DNA of 64,000 nucleotides, taken from positions 22,580 to 86,579 of the forward strand of contig JAAYCX010000013.1 of NCBI GenBank assembly GCA_012729555.1. The letters run 5' to 3'. Both the position numbers and the translations under genes were made by a program. The notes under the pieces are model-generated. The model made no database searches, was not told the origin of the DNA, and worked only from the letters and a program-made list of their open reading frames with translations. Source of the DNA: Acidobacteriota bacterium (GTDB lineage: Bacteria > Acidobacteriota > UBA6911). Shown here piece by piece: positions 8,533 through 18,445 of the stretch; positions within the stretch are counted from its first letter, which is position 1; the number at the start of each line of letters is the position of its first letter.

Positions 8533-10188
8533 ATGGATACCGATATCGAAGACCTGATCCGTCGGGGCGAAAGCCTGACGGTGGAATTTAAGAGCGACCT
8601 GAGGTGTTTACCCGATCGCGACCTAGTGGCTGCCGTGGTGTCCCTGGCGAACACCGAAGGAGGAGACCTGCTGCTGGGCGTGGAAGACGACGGCACGGTC
8701 ACGGGTCTGCACGCAAAGCATCAAAACATCTCCACCCTTCCCTCGCTCATCGCCGGCAGGACCAATCCCTCCATTTCCATCAGACTGGAAAGGCACCTGC
8801 TCCAACAAGGACCCATCGCCCGCATCGCCGTTCCCAAATGCCGCCAGTTGGTGTCGACCTCCGAGGGGCAGTTGTTGCGGCGGCGCCTCAAATTGGATGG
8901 AACCCCCGAAGCGGTGCCCTTTTATCCGCATGAATTCATTCAACGCCAGTCTTCCCTCGGGCTTGTGGACCCCTCCGCCATGACGATGGAGGAACTGACC
9001 GTCGACCAGCTGGATCCCCTGCAGCGGCTGCGCATCCGCAATGCCATCAAGAAGTTCGGGGGCGAGCAGACCCTGCTGTCGCTGGCGGACGATGAACTCG
9101 ATGGGGCCCTTGGACTCTGCCGCGAATCTCATGGCATCCGGCGCCCCACGGTGGCCGGATTGCTCCTGATGGGAACCCCTGACCTGCTGCGACTGCATCT
9201 GCCGGCCCATGAAGTCGCCTTTCAGGTGCTCCAGGGAACGGATGTCAAGGTCAACGAGTTCTTCCACAAACCCCTTCTGGACACCTTTGAAGATGTCGAA
9301 CTGCTCTTCAAGGCACGGGTCGAGGAAGAGGAAATCCAGGTCGGGCTCTTCCGCGTACCGGTCCCCAACTTCGACCGTCGCGCCTTTCGTGAAGCCTTCG
9401 TAAATGCTTTGGTTCACAGGGATTACAGCCGTCTCGGAGCGGTCCACGTCAGAATCTCCAGCGACGGTCTTTCCATCAGCAACCCCGGGGGCTTTGTGGA
9501 AGGGGTCACGCTCGAAAACCTGCTGGTGGCCGATCCCCGGTCGCGAAATCCCCTGCTGGCCGATATCATCAAGCGCATTGGGCTTGCCGAACGAACCGGG
9601 CGCGGAATCGACCGGATCTATGAAGGCATGCTGCGCTACGGGCGGCCGGCGCCGGACTACTCCATGACAAACGCGTCCACGGTACGCGTCTTTTTATCCA
9701 ATGCTTCTGCCGATCTCGATTTTCTGAAAATAGTGCTGGAACAGGAGGAAAGCCTCGGAAGGATGCCGATCGATTCCCTGATCATCCTTTCCCGCCTGCG
9801 AGAAGAACGACGCTTGACGACGGCCGAACTCGCCCCCTCGGTGCAGAAGTCAGAAACCAATGTCCGGGCGACGCTCGAAAGGCTGGTGGAAGCCAGCTTT
9901 CTCGAACCCTACGGAACCGGAAGGGGTCGTACCTACACGTTGAGTGCGCGCCTATACCAGAAAGCCGGACTGCAGGACGAATATATCCGCCAGGCCGGGT
10001 TTGCGCCCATCCAGCAGGAACAGATGATACTCAACTATGTGGACAAGCACGGGAGCATTAAACGAGCGGGGGTCATGAGCCTGTGCCGCTTGAACGGCCC
10101 TCAGGCCTACCGCATACTCAAGTCATTGACCTCTAAAGGTTTACTAAAGAAAAAGGGCGAAAAGAGACATGCTTTCTATACACGATAA
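8533..10188 (+). CDS. AlbA_2-domain / GHKL-like ATPase regulator inside the BREX operon
   Basis: The protein has 551 residues. An AlbA_2 (Schlafen-like) nucleic-acid-binding domain is at about 1-130 (L-T-V-E-F-K-S-D-L at 15-23, G-G-D-L-L-L-G-V-E-D-D-G at 43-54). A COG2865-type ATP-binding region follows at about 285-380 (E-A-F-V-N-A-L-V-H-R-D at 287-297, then S-N-P-G-G-F and R-T-G-R-G-I-D-R-I). Winged-helix segments lie at about 430-551. Such proteins are predicted transcription regulators. Here it sits between brxC and pglX, where the minimal type I BREX order has no gene. A palindromic operator cluster begins inside its last codons, so it may control pglX-pglZ-brxL. It could also be an added effector. 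Confidence 0.85.
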   Translation: MDTDIEDLIRRGESLTVEFKSDLRCLPDRDLVAAVVSLANTEGGDLLLGVEDDGTVTGLHAKHQNISTLPSLIAGRTNPSISIRLERHLLQQGPIARIAVPKCRQLVSTSEGQLLRRRLKLDGTPEAVPFYPHEFIQRQSSLGLVDPSAMTMEELTVDQLDPLQRLRIRNAIKKFGGEQTLLSLADDELDGALGLCRESHGIRRPTVAGLLLMGTPDLLRLHLPAHEVAFQVLQGTDVKVNEFFHKPLLDTFEDVELLFKARVEEEEIQVGLFRVPVPNFDRRAFREAFVNALVHRDYSRLGAVHVRISSDGLSISNPGGFVEGVTLENLLVADPRSRNPLLADIIKRIGLAERTGRGIDRIYEGMLRYGRPAPDYSMTNASTVRVFLSNASADLDFLKIVLEQEESLGRMPIDSLIILSRLREERRLTTAELAPSVQKSETNVRATLERLVEASFLEPYGTGRGRTYTLSARLYQKAGLQDEYIRQAGFAPIQQEQMILNYVDKHGSIKRAGVMSLCRLNGPQAYRILKSLTSKGLLKKKGEKRHAFYTR

Positions 10189-10245
10189 GGCTATTCTATG
10201 CACGCGTGCATAGCGCCTATACACGCGTGCATTACTCGTGTATAG
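10176..10245 (+). promoter_or_regulatory. Operator-like palindrome cluster upstream of pglX
   Basis: CTATACACG occurs at 10176-10184, overlapping the stop of the AlbA-domain gene. A perfect 18-bp palindrome, CTATGCACGCGTGCATAG, lies at 10196-10213. CTATACACG recurs at 10217-10225 and its inverse CGTGTATAG at 10237-10245. The half-sites are therefore repeated at roughly 20-base spacing. An AT-rich stretch with a TATTAT at 10259-10264 follows, before the pglX ATG at 10306. This looks like a multi-dimer repressor site that splits the BREX operon into two transcription units. Confidence 0.7.
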
Positions 10246-10305
10246 CGTTCCATATAAATATTATGTTTATTGTACTTAGCTTCAAACTTTACAGGATTTG
10301 AGTGT

Positions 10306-13300
10306 ATGGAAACAGCCAAACTGAAAAAATTCGCCCAGTTCGCCCGACGCAGCCTGATGGATCAGGTCTCCACCAAGCTGAAAATGGCGCTTGCGGACGA
10401 AAGTTCCCCAAGACGTGAACATCCGAAGGCGGTCAAGAAGCTTTCCGAGACCATCGCCATCCACGGCAAGGAACAGGTCATCGAGCGGGTGGCCTACATC
10501 TGGTTCAACCGCTTCTGCGCCCTGCGCTTCATGGACGTCAACCGCTACACCCGCATCGGGGTGGTGTCCCCCGCCGAGGGACAGTTCCAGCCCGAAATCC
10601 TTGCCGAAGCCAAGATGGGCCATATCGATGAAGAAATGGTGCCCGCAAATACAAGGCAGGAGATCTTCTCCTTGCTAAACGGCAAATCGCCCAGCCCCGA
10701 CCCGCAGGGCGAGGTCTACCGCCTGCTGCTGGTGGCCGCCTGCAACTTCTGGAACAAGGCAATGCCGTTCCTGTTCCAGCATATCGATGATTACACCGAA
10801 CTGCTGATGCCCGACGACCTCCTCTCGGGCAACTCCATCCTCACCTATACCCGCGAGGCGATGACGCCCGATGCGTGCGAGGATGTCGAGGTGATCGGCT
10901 GGCTCTACCAGTTCTACATCTCCGAAAAGAAAGACGAGGTGTTCGACGGCCTGAAGAAGAACAAGAAAATCACGCCCGAGAATATCCCCGCCGCCACCCA
11001 GCTTTTTACCCCGCACTGGATCGTCCGCTACCTGGTGGAAAACTCCCTCGGCCGCCTGTGGCTGCTCAATCGTCCCGCCTCGAAGCTGATTGAGCAGATG
11101 GACTACTACATCAAGCCCGAACAGGCCGAGACCGACTTCCTGCGCATCAGCAAACCGGAAGAGATCAAGATCTGCGATCCCGCCTGCGGCTCCGGCCACA
11201 TGCTCACCTACGCCTTCGACCTGCTCTACGCAATCTACGAAGAGCAAGGCTACGAACCCGCCGAAATCCCGGAGAAGATCCTCACGAATAACCTCTACGG
11301 CATCGAGATCGACGAACGCGCCGGGGAGCTGGCCGCCTTTGCACTGACCATGAAGGCCCGCGCCAAACAGCGCCGCTTCTTCAACAAGGGAGTCAAACCG
11401 AACATCTGCGTACTGGAGAACGTCCACTTCGATGACGACGAGCTCAAAAACTACATGGACTTCGTCGGACGCGACCTGTTCACCGCGCCGCTGCAAACCA
11501 CCCTGCGCCAGTTCGAAGAGGCAGACAATTTCGGTTCTCTGATTCGCCCCGACGTCACCGATGTGGACGGTATGCTCAGTATTCTGGAGTCAAAAAACGT
11601 CTCTGGGCAGCTGTTTATCGGAATGACCCACCAGAAGGTCCTGCAGGCCCTGCGGCAGGCTGATTACCTGAGCCCGAAATACCATGTGGTGATTGCCAAT
11701 CCGCCGTATATGGGGGCAAAAGGTATGAACCCCCAACTGACAAGTTTGGCCAAGGCCAAGTATCCAAGCTGCTGGGATAGAGGGAATTCTGATCTATTTG
11801 CATTGTTTATTGAACGTAATTTGGGGCTGGCGAAGTCGCGTGGCTTAGTCTCTATGATAACAATGCAGACATGGATGTTCCTTTCATCATTTGAGAAACT
11901 GCGCCTAAACATCGTGGATGACAATACAATTCTATCTATGGCTCATTTGGGCGCTAGGGCTTTCGATAGTATTGGGGGAGAAGTCGTATCAACAACAGCC
12001 TTTGTCATTAGCAATGTACGTCAACTGGAATATGAGGGAAGCTACATAAGACTAGTCGACGGTGGTTCGGAAAGTGAAAAAAACGCCACCCTATTAAGAG
12101 CAGTCAAGAGCAATGATGTTGCCTTGTGTAGAGCCTCCTCTGCTGATTTTCGTAAAATACCAGGAGCGCCAATTGCATATTGGCTTAGTGACACGCTCCT
12201 AAACATTTTCGAGAACGAGAGTCCTTTGAGTGAGTTCGCCACTCCACGCCAAGGCTTAGCAACCAGTGATAATAATAGATTTGTTCGAACCTGGAGCGAA
12301 GTTCCATTCAATCGAATCGGATTTTGCTGTGCTGATCGCGAAGAAGCCATGGAGTCTCGAAAGCGGTGGTTTCCATTCAATAAAGGTGGCTCTTTTAGGC
12401 GCTGGGGCGGAAACGCTGAACTAGTTGTTAATTGGGAGAACGACGGTGCAGACATTAAGGATAGCATTCTTACAAAATATCCCTATTTAAATGGAAACCC
12501 TGACTTTGTGGCCAAGAATCCGAATTATTACTTTAAGCCAGGATTGACATGGTCGGCTCTCAGCTCAGGTCTATTTTCAATTAGGTTTCAACCGAAGGGA
12601 TTCATTTTTGCCGACAAAGGTCAGGCAATGTTTCCATTTAAGCGAGATGGCATTCTGAACCTTGAGGGGTTGTTAAACTCCAAAGTTGTTGTGGAGTTTC
12701 TTAAGGCCATCTCGCCAACGCTTGATTTTAATGCGGGGTACATTGCAAAAGTTCCATGCCACATAAAGCAATCTCCCGGCGTTTCACGTCTCAATAGTGG
12801 ATTTTTGTCTGACTGGGATTCCTATGAAACCTCCTGGGATTTCACCAGCCTGCCACTTCTGAATCCTGACTACCTTCAGCCGACTCTAAAGGCCACCTAC
12901 CAGAAACTACACGCCCACTGGCAGGAAACGACACTGGAGATGCAGCGGCTCGAGGAAGAGAACAACCGCATCTTCATCGACGCCTACGGCCTGCAGGATG
13001 AGTTGACGCCCGAGGTGCCGCTGGGCGAGATCACCCTGACCTGCAACCCGCACTACCGCTACGGCAACGACAAGAGCGAGGATGAACTGGAGGCGCTGCT
13101 GCTGGCCGATACCATGCGCGAGCTGGCCTCTTATGCCGTGGGCTGCATGTTCGGCCGTTACGCGCTGGACAAGCCGGGGTTGATCCTGGCAAACCAGGGC
13201 GAGACCATCGAGGACTACCTGAAGCGGGTTCCGGAGCCCAGCTTCCCGGCCGATGACGACAACGTCATCCCCATGCTCGACGGCGACTGGTTCACTGACG

Positions 13301-13857
13301 ATATCGCCGAGCGCTTCCGCAAGTTCCTGCGCGTGACTTTCGGCGAGGAACACTACGAGGATAACCTCAGGTTCGTCGAGCAGGCGCTGAACATCAAGGG
13401 CAAGCGCAGCTACAGCATCCGAGATTACTTCCTCGGCGAGTTCTACCCCGATCATGTGAAACGCTACAAGAAGCGCCCCATCTACTGGCTTTTCAGCAGC
13501 CCCAAAGGCAGCTTCAACGCGCTGATCTACATGCACCGCTACCGCTCCGATACTGTCAGCGTGTTACTCAATAAATACCTGCGCGAGTTTCGAACCAAAC
13601 TCACTTCTCGAAGAAATTTTCTGGAAGCTTTCAGCATCAGCGCCAGCAGCAGCCAGGGCGAGAAGACTAAAGCCCTGAAGGAGATCGAGAAGATCACCAA
13701 GATGATCGCCGAGATGGAGGAGTACGAGCGCGAGGTGCTTTACCCGCTGGCCACCCAGCAGGTGGAGATCGACCTCGACGACGGCGTGAAAGTCAACTAC
13801 CCCAAACTCGGCGCGGCCTTGAAGAAGATCCCGGGGCTGGATGCGAAAGAGGATTAA
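10306..13857 (+). CDS. pglX: BREX-1 adenine-specific DNA methyltransferase PglX
   Basis: The protein has 1183 residues. SAM-binding motif I is D-P-A-C-G-S-G-H at residues 291-298 and catalytic motif IV is N-P-P-Y-M-G at 465-470, as in N6-adenine methyltransferases. PglX methylates a non-palindromic site to mark self DNA. I chose ATG 10306 (M-E-T-A-K-L-K-K-F-A-Q-F), the usual family N-terminus; an upstream in-frame start at 10270 would fall in the promoter region. Residues about 486-845 (11761-12840) are encoded by much more AT-rich DNA than the flanks. They cover the expected target-recognition region, suggesting specificity exchange by recombination. The frame is intact. Confidence 0.95.
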   Translation: METAKLKKFAQFARRSLMDQVSTKLKMALADESSPRREHPKAVKKLSETIAIHGKEQVIERVAYIWFNRFCALRFMDVNRYTRIGVVSPAEGQFQPEILAEAKMGHIDEEMVPANTRQEIFSLLNGKSPSPDPQGEVYRLLLVAACNFWNKAMPFLFQHIDDYTELLMPDDLLSGNSILTYTREAMTPDACEDVEVIGWLYQFYISEKKDEVFDGLKKNKKITPENIPAATQLFTPHWIVRYLVENSLGRLWLLNRPASKLIEQMDYYIKPEQAETDFLRISKPEEIKICDPACGSGHMLTYAFDLLYAIYEEQGYEPAEIPEKILTNNLYGIEIDERAGELAAFALTMKARAKQRRFFNKGVKPNICVLENVHFDDDELKNYMDFVGRDLFTAPLQTTLRQFEEADNFGSLIRPDVTDVDGMLSILESKNVSGQLFIGMTHQKVLQALRQADYLSPKYHVVIANPPYMGAKGMNPQLTSLAKAKYPSCWDRGNSDLFALFIERNLGLAKSRGLVSMITMQTWMFLSSFEKLRLNIVDDNTILSMAHLGARAFDSIGGEVVSTTAFVISNVRQLEYEGSYIRLVDGGSESEKNATLLRAVKSNDVALCRASSADFRKIPGAPIAYWLSDTLLNIFENESPLSEFATPRQGLATSDNNRFVRTWSEVPFNRIGFCCADREEAMESRKRWFPFNKGGSFRRWGGNAELVVNWENDGADIKDSILTKYPYLNGNPDFVAKNPNYYFKPGLTWSALSSGLFSIRFQPKGFIFADKGQAMFPFKRDGILNLEGLLNSKVVVEFLKAISPTLDFNAGYIAKVPCHIKQSPGVSRLNSGFLSDWDSYETSWDFTSLPLLNPDYLQPTLKATYQKLHAHWQETTLEMQRLEEENNRIFIDAYGLQDELTPEVPLGEITLTCNPHYRYGNDKSEDELEALLLADTMRELASYAVGCMFGRYALDKPGLILANQGETIEDYLKRVPEPSFPADDDNVIPMLDGDWFTDDIAERFRKFLRVTFGEEHYEDNLRFVEQALNIKGKRSYSIRDYFLGEFYPDHVKRYKKRPIYWLFSSPKGSFNALIYMHRYRSDTVSVLLNKYLREFRTKLTSRRNFLEAFSISASSSQGEKTKALKEIEKITKMIAEMEEYEREVLYPLATQQVEIDLDDGVKVNYPKLGAALKKIPGLDAKED

Positions 13858-13869
13858 GGAGCGCCATTG

Positions 13870-16365
13870 ATGGAAAACCGTATTGCCCAAGCCCTGACCA
13901 AACTCTTTGACCGGCACCGGATCGTCTTCTGGTATGACGCCAAGCGGGAGTTGCGCGGCAACTTCGAGGCGCTCGAGCTGCCCGGCGTCGAGAAGCTGGA
14001 GCTGACCAACAACGAGTATGGGATCAAGTACAGGGTGCTGCGCGAGGAGCCGGACCGGAAATTTTTGCTCTATCGTGAAGGGCCCGAGCCGCCGCACCTG
14101 GAGAACTGGCTGCTGGACGTTCGGCTGGCTCATGGCGAGTTCCGAACCGATCAGGCGGGGATTTGGCTGTCGGAACTGGAGCTCGGCCTGGAATTTGCGG
14201 ATGTGGTCGAGGGACATGCCGAGTTTTTCCAGGCGGTTAAAAGAAGGGAGGCCCTCAGGAAGCTGCTGAAATCCGACGATACCGCCGGCAAGATTCGGAT
14301 GAAGATGCTTGCGGTCTGTGCCGGCAGCGAGCCGCGCATGGATGCGGTGGTGGAGAATCTCCTGCAGGAACTCGCCGAGGGACGGGACGAAAAGGTTAAG
14401 CTGATCGGACGGTGCCGCCTCGATGGCTTTCTCTGGGAGCAGATGACGCGCTGCTACGGGTATAGGTCGGAGGAGCCGGGAATCCGGGATTTTGTCATCG
14501 AGCTGTTCAAGTCATGTTACGCGATGGGCACCGATGGCCAGGTGAAACTGACCGGCGACGCCCTGGTGCTGCTCAAGCGCTGGAAGGACAGCCGCCAGTT
14601 TGAAAAGGGGTTCGAAACCCTGTCGGAAGAATGCGCCGAAGTTCTCTCGATCGAGCAGGACCTGGCCAGACGGGATTTCCGGGAATTGATCGAACTGGAT
14701 TACTTTCGCCTGATCGACCAGAAGATCATCAGTGACCTGGTGCGGGCCGTCGCCTCCCGCACGGTTTCGAGCGGCGACGTGTCCCTCTGGGTCCGGCAGC
14801 GGCGGACGGGTCACTGGTATCACCAGTACCGTCATCATTATGAGGCGGTGGATTACGGCTCCCGGTTGATTCATGCCATGGACGAGACCCGGATCGACAT
14901 GGACAGCCTGGCCGATGGCGTGCAGCGCTACAGCCGTTTCTGGTATCAGCTGGATCAGCTCTACCGCAAGTTCACCTACCATGTGCGCATGTCGGGGCAG
15001 GCGTCCCTGACCGCCTCGTTGAGCGAACAGGTCGAAAATCTTTACTCAAACAATTACCTGCTGAAACTGGGCGACTCCTTTCAGGCACGCGTGGAGGAAA
15101 CACCGCGCTGGGAGGCCCTCCCCTTCCCCAGGCAGGACGAATTCTTCACCCATTGGGTGCAGCCGTTCCTAGGCAGGGACAACAAGGTCTGCGTCGTCAT
15201 TTCCGACGCCCTGCGCTACGAGATCGGTGACGAATTGCTGAGCCTGATCCGTCAGGAAGACCGGTATGGAGCGGAACTGGAGCCAATGATCTCCATGCTG
15301 CCCAGCTACACCCAGCTCGGCATGGCGGCACTTCTGCCCCACAAGGAGCTCGCGCTCGCGGATAACGATACGGGCGCGGTTCTGGTGGATGGTCAATCTT
15401 CCCAGGGAACGGCCAACCGCGGCAAGATCCTCATTGCGGCCGTAGAAAGAGCCGTGGTCTGCAAGGCCGAGGAACTGATGGCGATGAAGGGGGAGGACTG
15501 CCGGGCGCTGGTGCGCGACCACGATGTGATCTATGTCTATCACAACCGGATCGACGCCACCGGCGACAAACGGGAGTCCGAGGAGCGGATTTTCGAGGCG
15601 GTGGAGGATACTCTGGAGGAACTGATCCGGTTGTTCAAGAAGTTGACCGGGGCCAATGCCAACAATTTGCTGGTAACCTCCGACCATGGCTTCATTTACC
15701 AGAATCGTACCATCGATGAGAGCGATTTCGCCGGAGCGGATGCCGCCGGGGATCGGATCCTGGTGCGGGACCGGCGCTTCGTGCTCGGCCAGGGTCTGGC
15801 TGAGTCTCCCAGCCTGCACACGTTCTCCTCGACGCAGCTCGGCCTTGCGGGAAAGATGGAGATCCAGATCCCCAAGTCGATCAACCGGCTGCGCCTGAAA
15901 GGTTCCGGCAGCCGCTATGTGCATGGCGGAGCGTCGTTGCAGGAGGTGGTGGTCCCCGTACTGAGGATCAACAAGAAGCGCCAGAGCGATGTGTCCGCCG
16001 TAGAGGTGGACATCCTTCGTGGAGCCAGCTCGGTGATCACCTCCGGTCAGCTGGGGGTAACGATGTACCAGAGTGAGCCGGTGACGGACAAGATCCAGCC
16101 GCGTGTTCTCCGGGCGGGCATCTACACCGAGACCGGAGACCTGATTTCCGAACAGCACGATTTGACTTTTGACCTGAGGTCGGACAATCCCCGGGAGCGC
16201 GAACTGCAGGTGCGTTTCCTGCTCACCCGCAAGGCCGACGAGGCCAACGGTCGTGAGGTCCTGCTCCGCCTGGACGAAAAGCTCGCCGGAACTTCACATT
16301 ACAGGGAATACAAGTCGCTCCGGTATTTGATCCGCCGCTCTTTTACCAGCGATTTCGATTTTTAA
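13870..16365 (+). CDS. pglZ: BREX-1 phosphatase-superfamily protein PglZ (type A)
   Basis: The protein has 831 residues. The alkaline-phosphatase-like core contains V-C-V-V-I-S-D-A-L-R-Y-E at residues 440-451, with D446 a probable metal ligand, and T-S-D-H-G-F at 603-608. PglZ is a core BREX protein required with PglX for defence. I chose ATG 13870 rather than the TTG three bases earlier because AGGAG stands 9 bases upstream of it. Twelve bases separate it from the pglX stop, and brxL follows after 13 bases, so the three genes are one unit. Confidence 0.93.
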   Translation: MENRIAQALTKLFDRHRIVFWYDAKRELRGNFEALELPGVEKLELTNNEYGIKYRVLREEPDRKFLLYREGPEPPHLENWLLDVRLAHGEFRTDQAGIWLSELELGLEFADVVEGHAEFFQAVKRREALRKLLKSDDTAGKIRMKMLAVCAGSEPRMDAVVENLLQELAEGRDEKVKLIGRCRLDGFLWEQMTRCYGYRSEEPGIRDFVIELFKSCYAMGTDGQVKLTGDALVLLKRWKDSRQFEKGFETLSEECAEVLSIEQDLARRDFRELIELDYFRLIDQKIISDLVRAVASRTVSSGDVSLWVRQRRTGHWYHQYRHHYEAVDYGSRLIHAMDETRIDMDSLADGVQRYSRFWYQLDQLYRKFTYHVRMSGQASLTASLSEQVENLYSNNYLLKLGDSFQARVEETPRWEALPFPRQDEFFTHWVQPFLGRDNKVCVVISDALRYEIGDELLSLIRQEDRYGAELEPMISMLPSYTQLGMAALLPHKELALADNDTGAVLVDGQSSQGTANRGKILIAAVERAVVCKAEELMAMKGEDCRALVRDHDVIYVYHNRIDATGDKRESEERIFEAVEDTLEELIRLFKKLTGANANNLLVTSDHGFIYQNRTIDESDFAGADAAGDRILVRDRRFVLGQGLAESPSLHTFSSTQLGLAGKMEIQIPKSINRLRLKGSGSRYVHGGASLQEVVVPVLRINKKRQSDVSAVEVDILRGASSVITSGQLGVTMYQSEPVTDKIQPRVLRAGIYTETGDLISEQHDLTFDLRSDNPRERELQVRFLLTRKADEANGREVLLRLDEKLAGTSHYREYKSLRYLIRRSFTSDFDF

Positions 16366-16378
16366 GGAACAGGTGACC

Positions 16379-18415
16379 ATGAACGAACTTGACCAGAAGA
16401 TAAACACCCATTTCCCGGGACTCGTTGTCCGCAAGGACCTCGTCAAGACGGTCAAAGGCAACGCCATTGTTCCCTCCTACGTGCTGGAATACCTGCTGGG
16501 ACAGTATTGCGCCACCAGCGACGAGGCCACCATCCAGTCCGGCATCGAAACCGTAAAGGAAATCCTGCGAAAGCATTACGTCCATCGCAACGAGGCGGGT
16601 CTGGTCCGGTCCAATATCAAGGAGAAGGGGCGCTACAAGATCATCGACAAGATCAGCGTGGCGCTCAACGACAAGGCCGACGTCTACGAGGCCGAATTCG
16701 CGAATCTTGGCGTCAAGAAGGTGCTGGTCGATTCCGGGACCGTAAAGGCCCATCCCAAGCTGCTGGTCAGCGGCGTCTGGTGCATCGCCGACATCGAGTA
16801 CGAGTTCACCGAAGAAAAAAACGCCAGTCCCTGGATTCTGTCCTCACTCAAGCCGATTCAGCTCTCACACTTCGATTTTGAGGGCTATCTTGCCGCCCGC
16901 AGGCAGTTCACGACCGAGGAGTGGATTGACCTCCTGATCCAGAGCATCGGGTTCAATCCTGAAATGTTCGGAAGACGCAGCAAGCTCACGCAGTTGATCA
17001 GGCTGATTCCCTATTGCGAGCGCAATTACAACCTGATCGAACTCGGCCCCAAGGGCACCGGAAAGTCCCACATATATTCGGAATTTTCTCCTCACGGGAT
17101 TCTCATCTCCGGAGGGGAGGTGACCGTTCCCAAGCTGTTCGTGAATAATGCCTCGGGCAAGATCGGCCTGGTGGGGTACTGGGATTGCGTGGCCTTCGAC
17201 GAGTTTGCCGGAAGGCAGAAGCGGGTCGATAAAGCGCTCGTCGATATCATGAAAAACTATATGGCCAACAAGTCCTTCTCCCGGGGGGTGGAAACGCTGG
17301 GCGCTGAAGCCTCAATGGTATTTGTGGGCAACACCCAGCATGCCGTGCCCTACATGCTCAAGCACTCCGACCTCTTCTGCGAACTGCCCGACAAGTTCCA
17401 CGATTCCGCCTTCCTCGACCGCATCCATTGTTACATTCCGGGGTGGGAGGTGGATATCATCCGCGGCGAGATGTTCTCCGACGGCTACGGCTTTGTGGTG
17501 GATTATCTCGCGGAGATTCTTCGTTCGCTGCGGGACCATGATTATTCGGACCGCTACGGGGACTTCTTCTCGCTTTCACCCGATATTTCCACCAGGGACC
17601 GGGACGGCATCCACAAGACCTTCTCGGGCCTGATGAAGATCCTCTTTCCCCACGATGGCGCCACCCGCGAGGAGGTCGAGGAGCTGCTGCGCCTGGCCAT
17701 CGAGGGACGAAAGCGCGTCAAGGACCAGCTGATGCGGATGGATTCCACCTACGTCCCGGTGGTTTTCTCCTACCTGGACGCCAATCAGAAATCGAAACGG
17801 GTTACGACGCTCGAGGAGGAGGAATATCCCCACCATTACGCCAGAACCGTGGATTCGGGAGCTTCCGAACAGGGCACCGAGTCAGACACCCGCCCTCAGC
17901 CTGCAGCGGCGAAGCCTCTCGAGGAGAAGCACCTCACCTTCCAGGAAAACCAGAAGGGGGTCTCCTTTGACACCCTGCTGGGTCCCTATCTAAAAGGCGC
18001 AAAAAGAATTACGGTGACGGACCCCTATATCCGCCTGTTTTATCAGATTCGCAATTTCATGGAGCTGTTGGAAACGATCGTCAGGCACAAGGAACCGGAT
18101 GCCGAGGTGGACGTCCACCTGGTGACAACCGAGGACGAGTTCAAGGGGGATCTCCAGAAGGAGAGCCTGCAGAAGATCAAGGATTCCAGCGAAACGGCAG
18201 GCGTGAACTTCACCTGGGAATTCAGCGGGACGGGAGCCATCCATGCCCGGCATATCCTGACCGACCACGGCTGGAAGATCTCCCTGGACAGGGGGCTCGA
18301 TATCTTCCAGCACTACGAGATGAACGAAGCCTTCAGTTATTCCAACCGGCTGCAGCAATACCGCCAATGCAAGGCGTTTGAGGTGACTTACATAAAAACA
18401 GACGCCTCCGCTTAA
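16379..18415 (+). CDS. brxL: BREX Lon-like AAA+ protein BrxL
   Basis: The protein has 678 residues. A Walker A motif G-P-K-G-T-G-K-S-H lies at residues 223-231. It is followed by the family stretch G-I-L-I-S-G-G-E-V-T-V-P-K-L-F and W-D-C-V-A-F-D-E-F-A-G, which holds Walker B. BrxL forms DNA-binding AAA+ rings and is characteristic of type I BREX. ATG 16379 is preferred; a GTG six bases earlier is in frame. It ends the BREX set, so every type I core gene is present and uninterrupted. Confidence 0.94.
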   Translation: MNELDQKINTHFPGLVVRKDLVKTVKGNAIVPSYVLEYLLGQYCATSDEATIQSGIETVKEILRKHYVHRNEAGLVRSNIKEKGRYKIIDKISVALNDKADVYEAEFANLGVKKVLVDSGTVKAHPKLLVSGVWCIADIEYEFTEEKNASPWILSSLKPIQLSHFDFEGYLAARRQFTTEEWIDLLIQSIGFNPEMFGRRSKLTQLIRLIPYCERNYNLIELGPKGTGKSHIYSEFSPHGILISGGEVTVPKLFVNNASGKIGLVGYWDCVAFDEFAGRQKRVDKALVDIMKNYMANKSFSRGVETLGAEASMVFVGNTQHAVPYMLKHSDLFCELPDKFHDSAFLDRIHCYIPGWEVDIIRGEMFSDGYGFVVDYLAEILRSLRDHDYSDRYGDFFSLSPDISTRDRDGIHKTFSGLMKILFPHDGATREEVEELLRLAIEGRKRVKDQLMRMDSTYVPVVFSYLDANQKSKRVTTLEEEEYPHHYARTVDSGASEQGTESDTRPQPAAAKPLEEKHLTFQENQKGVSFDTLLGPYLKGAKRITVTDPYIRLFYQIRNFMELLETIVRHKEPDAEVDVHLVTTEDEFKGDLQKESLQKIKDSSETAGVNFTWEFSGTGAIHARHILTDHGWKISLDRGLDIFQHYEMNEAFSYSNRLQQYRQCKAFEVTYIKTDASA

Positions 18416-18445
18416 TGATAGATGGACGCGGCATGGGCGATGCAT

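Noticed and set aside
10176..10245. CRISPR-like repeat array before pglX
   Set aside because: Units are palindromic 9-18 bp half-sites at short spacing without unique spacers; operator sites fit better.
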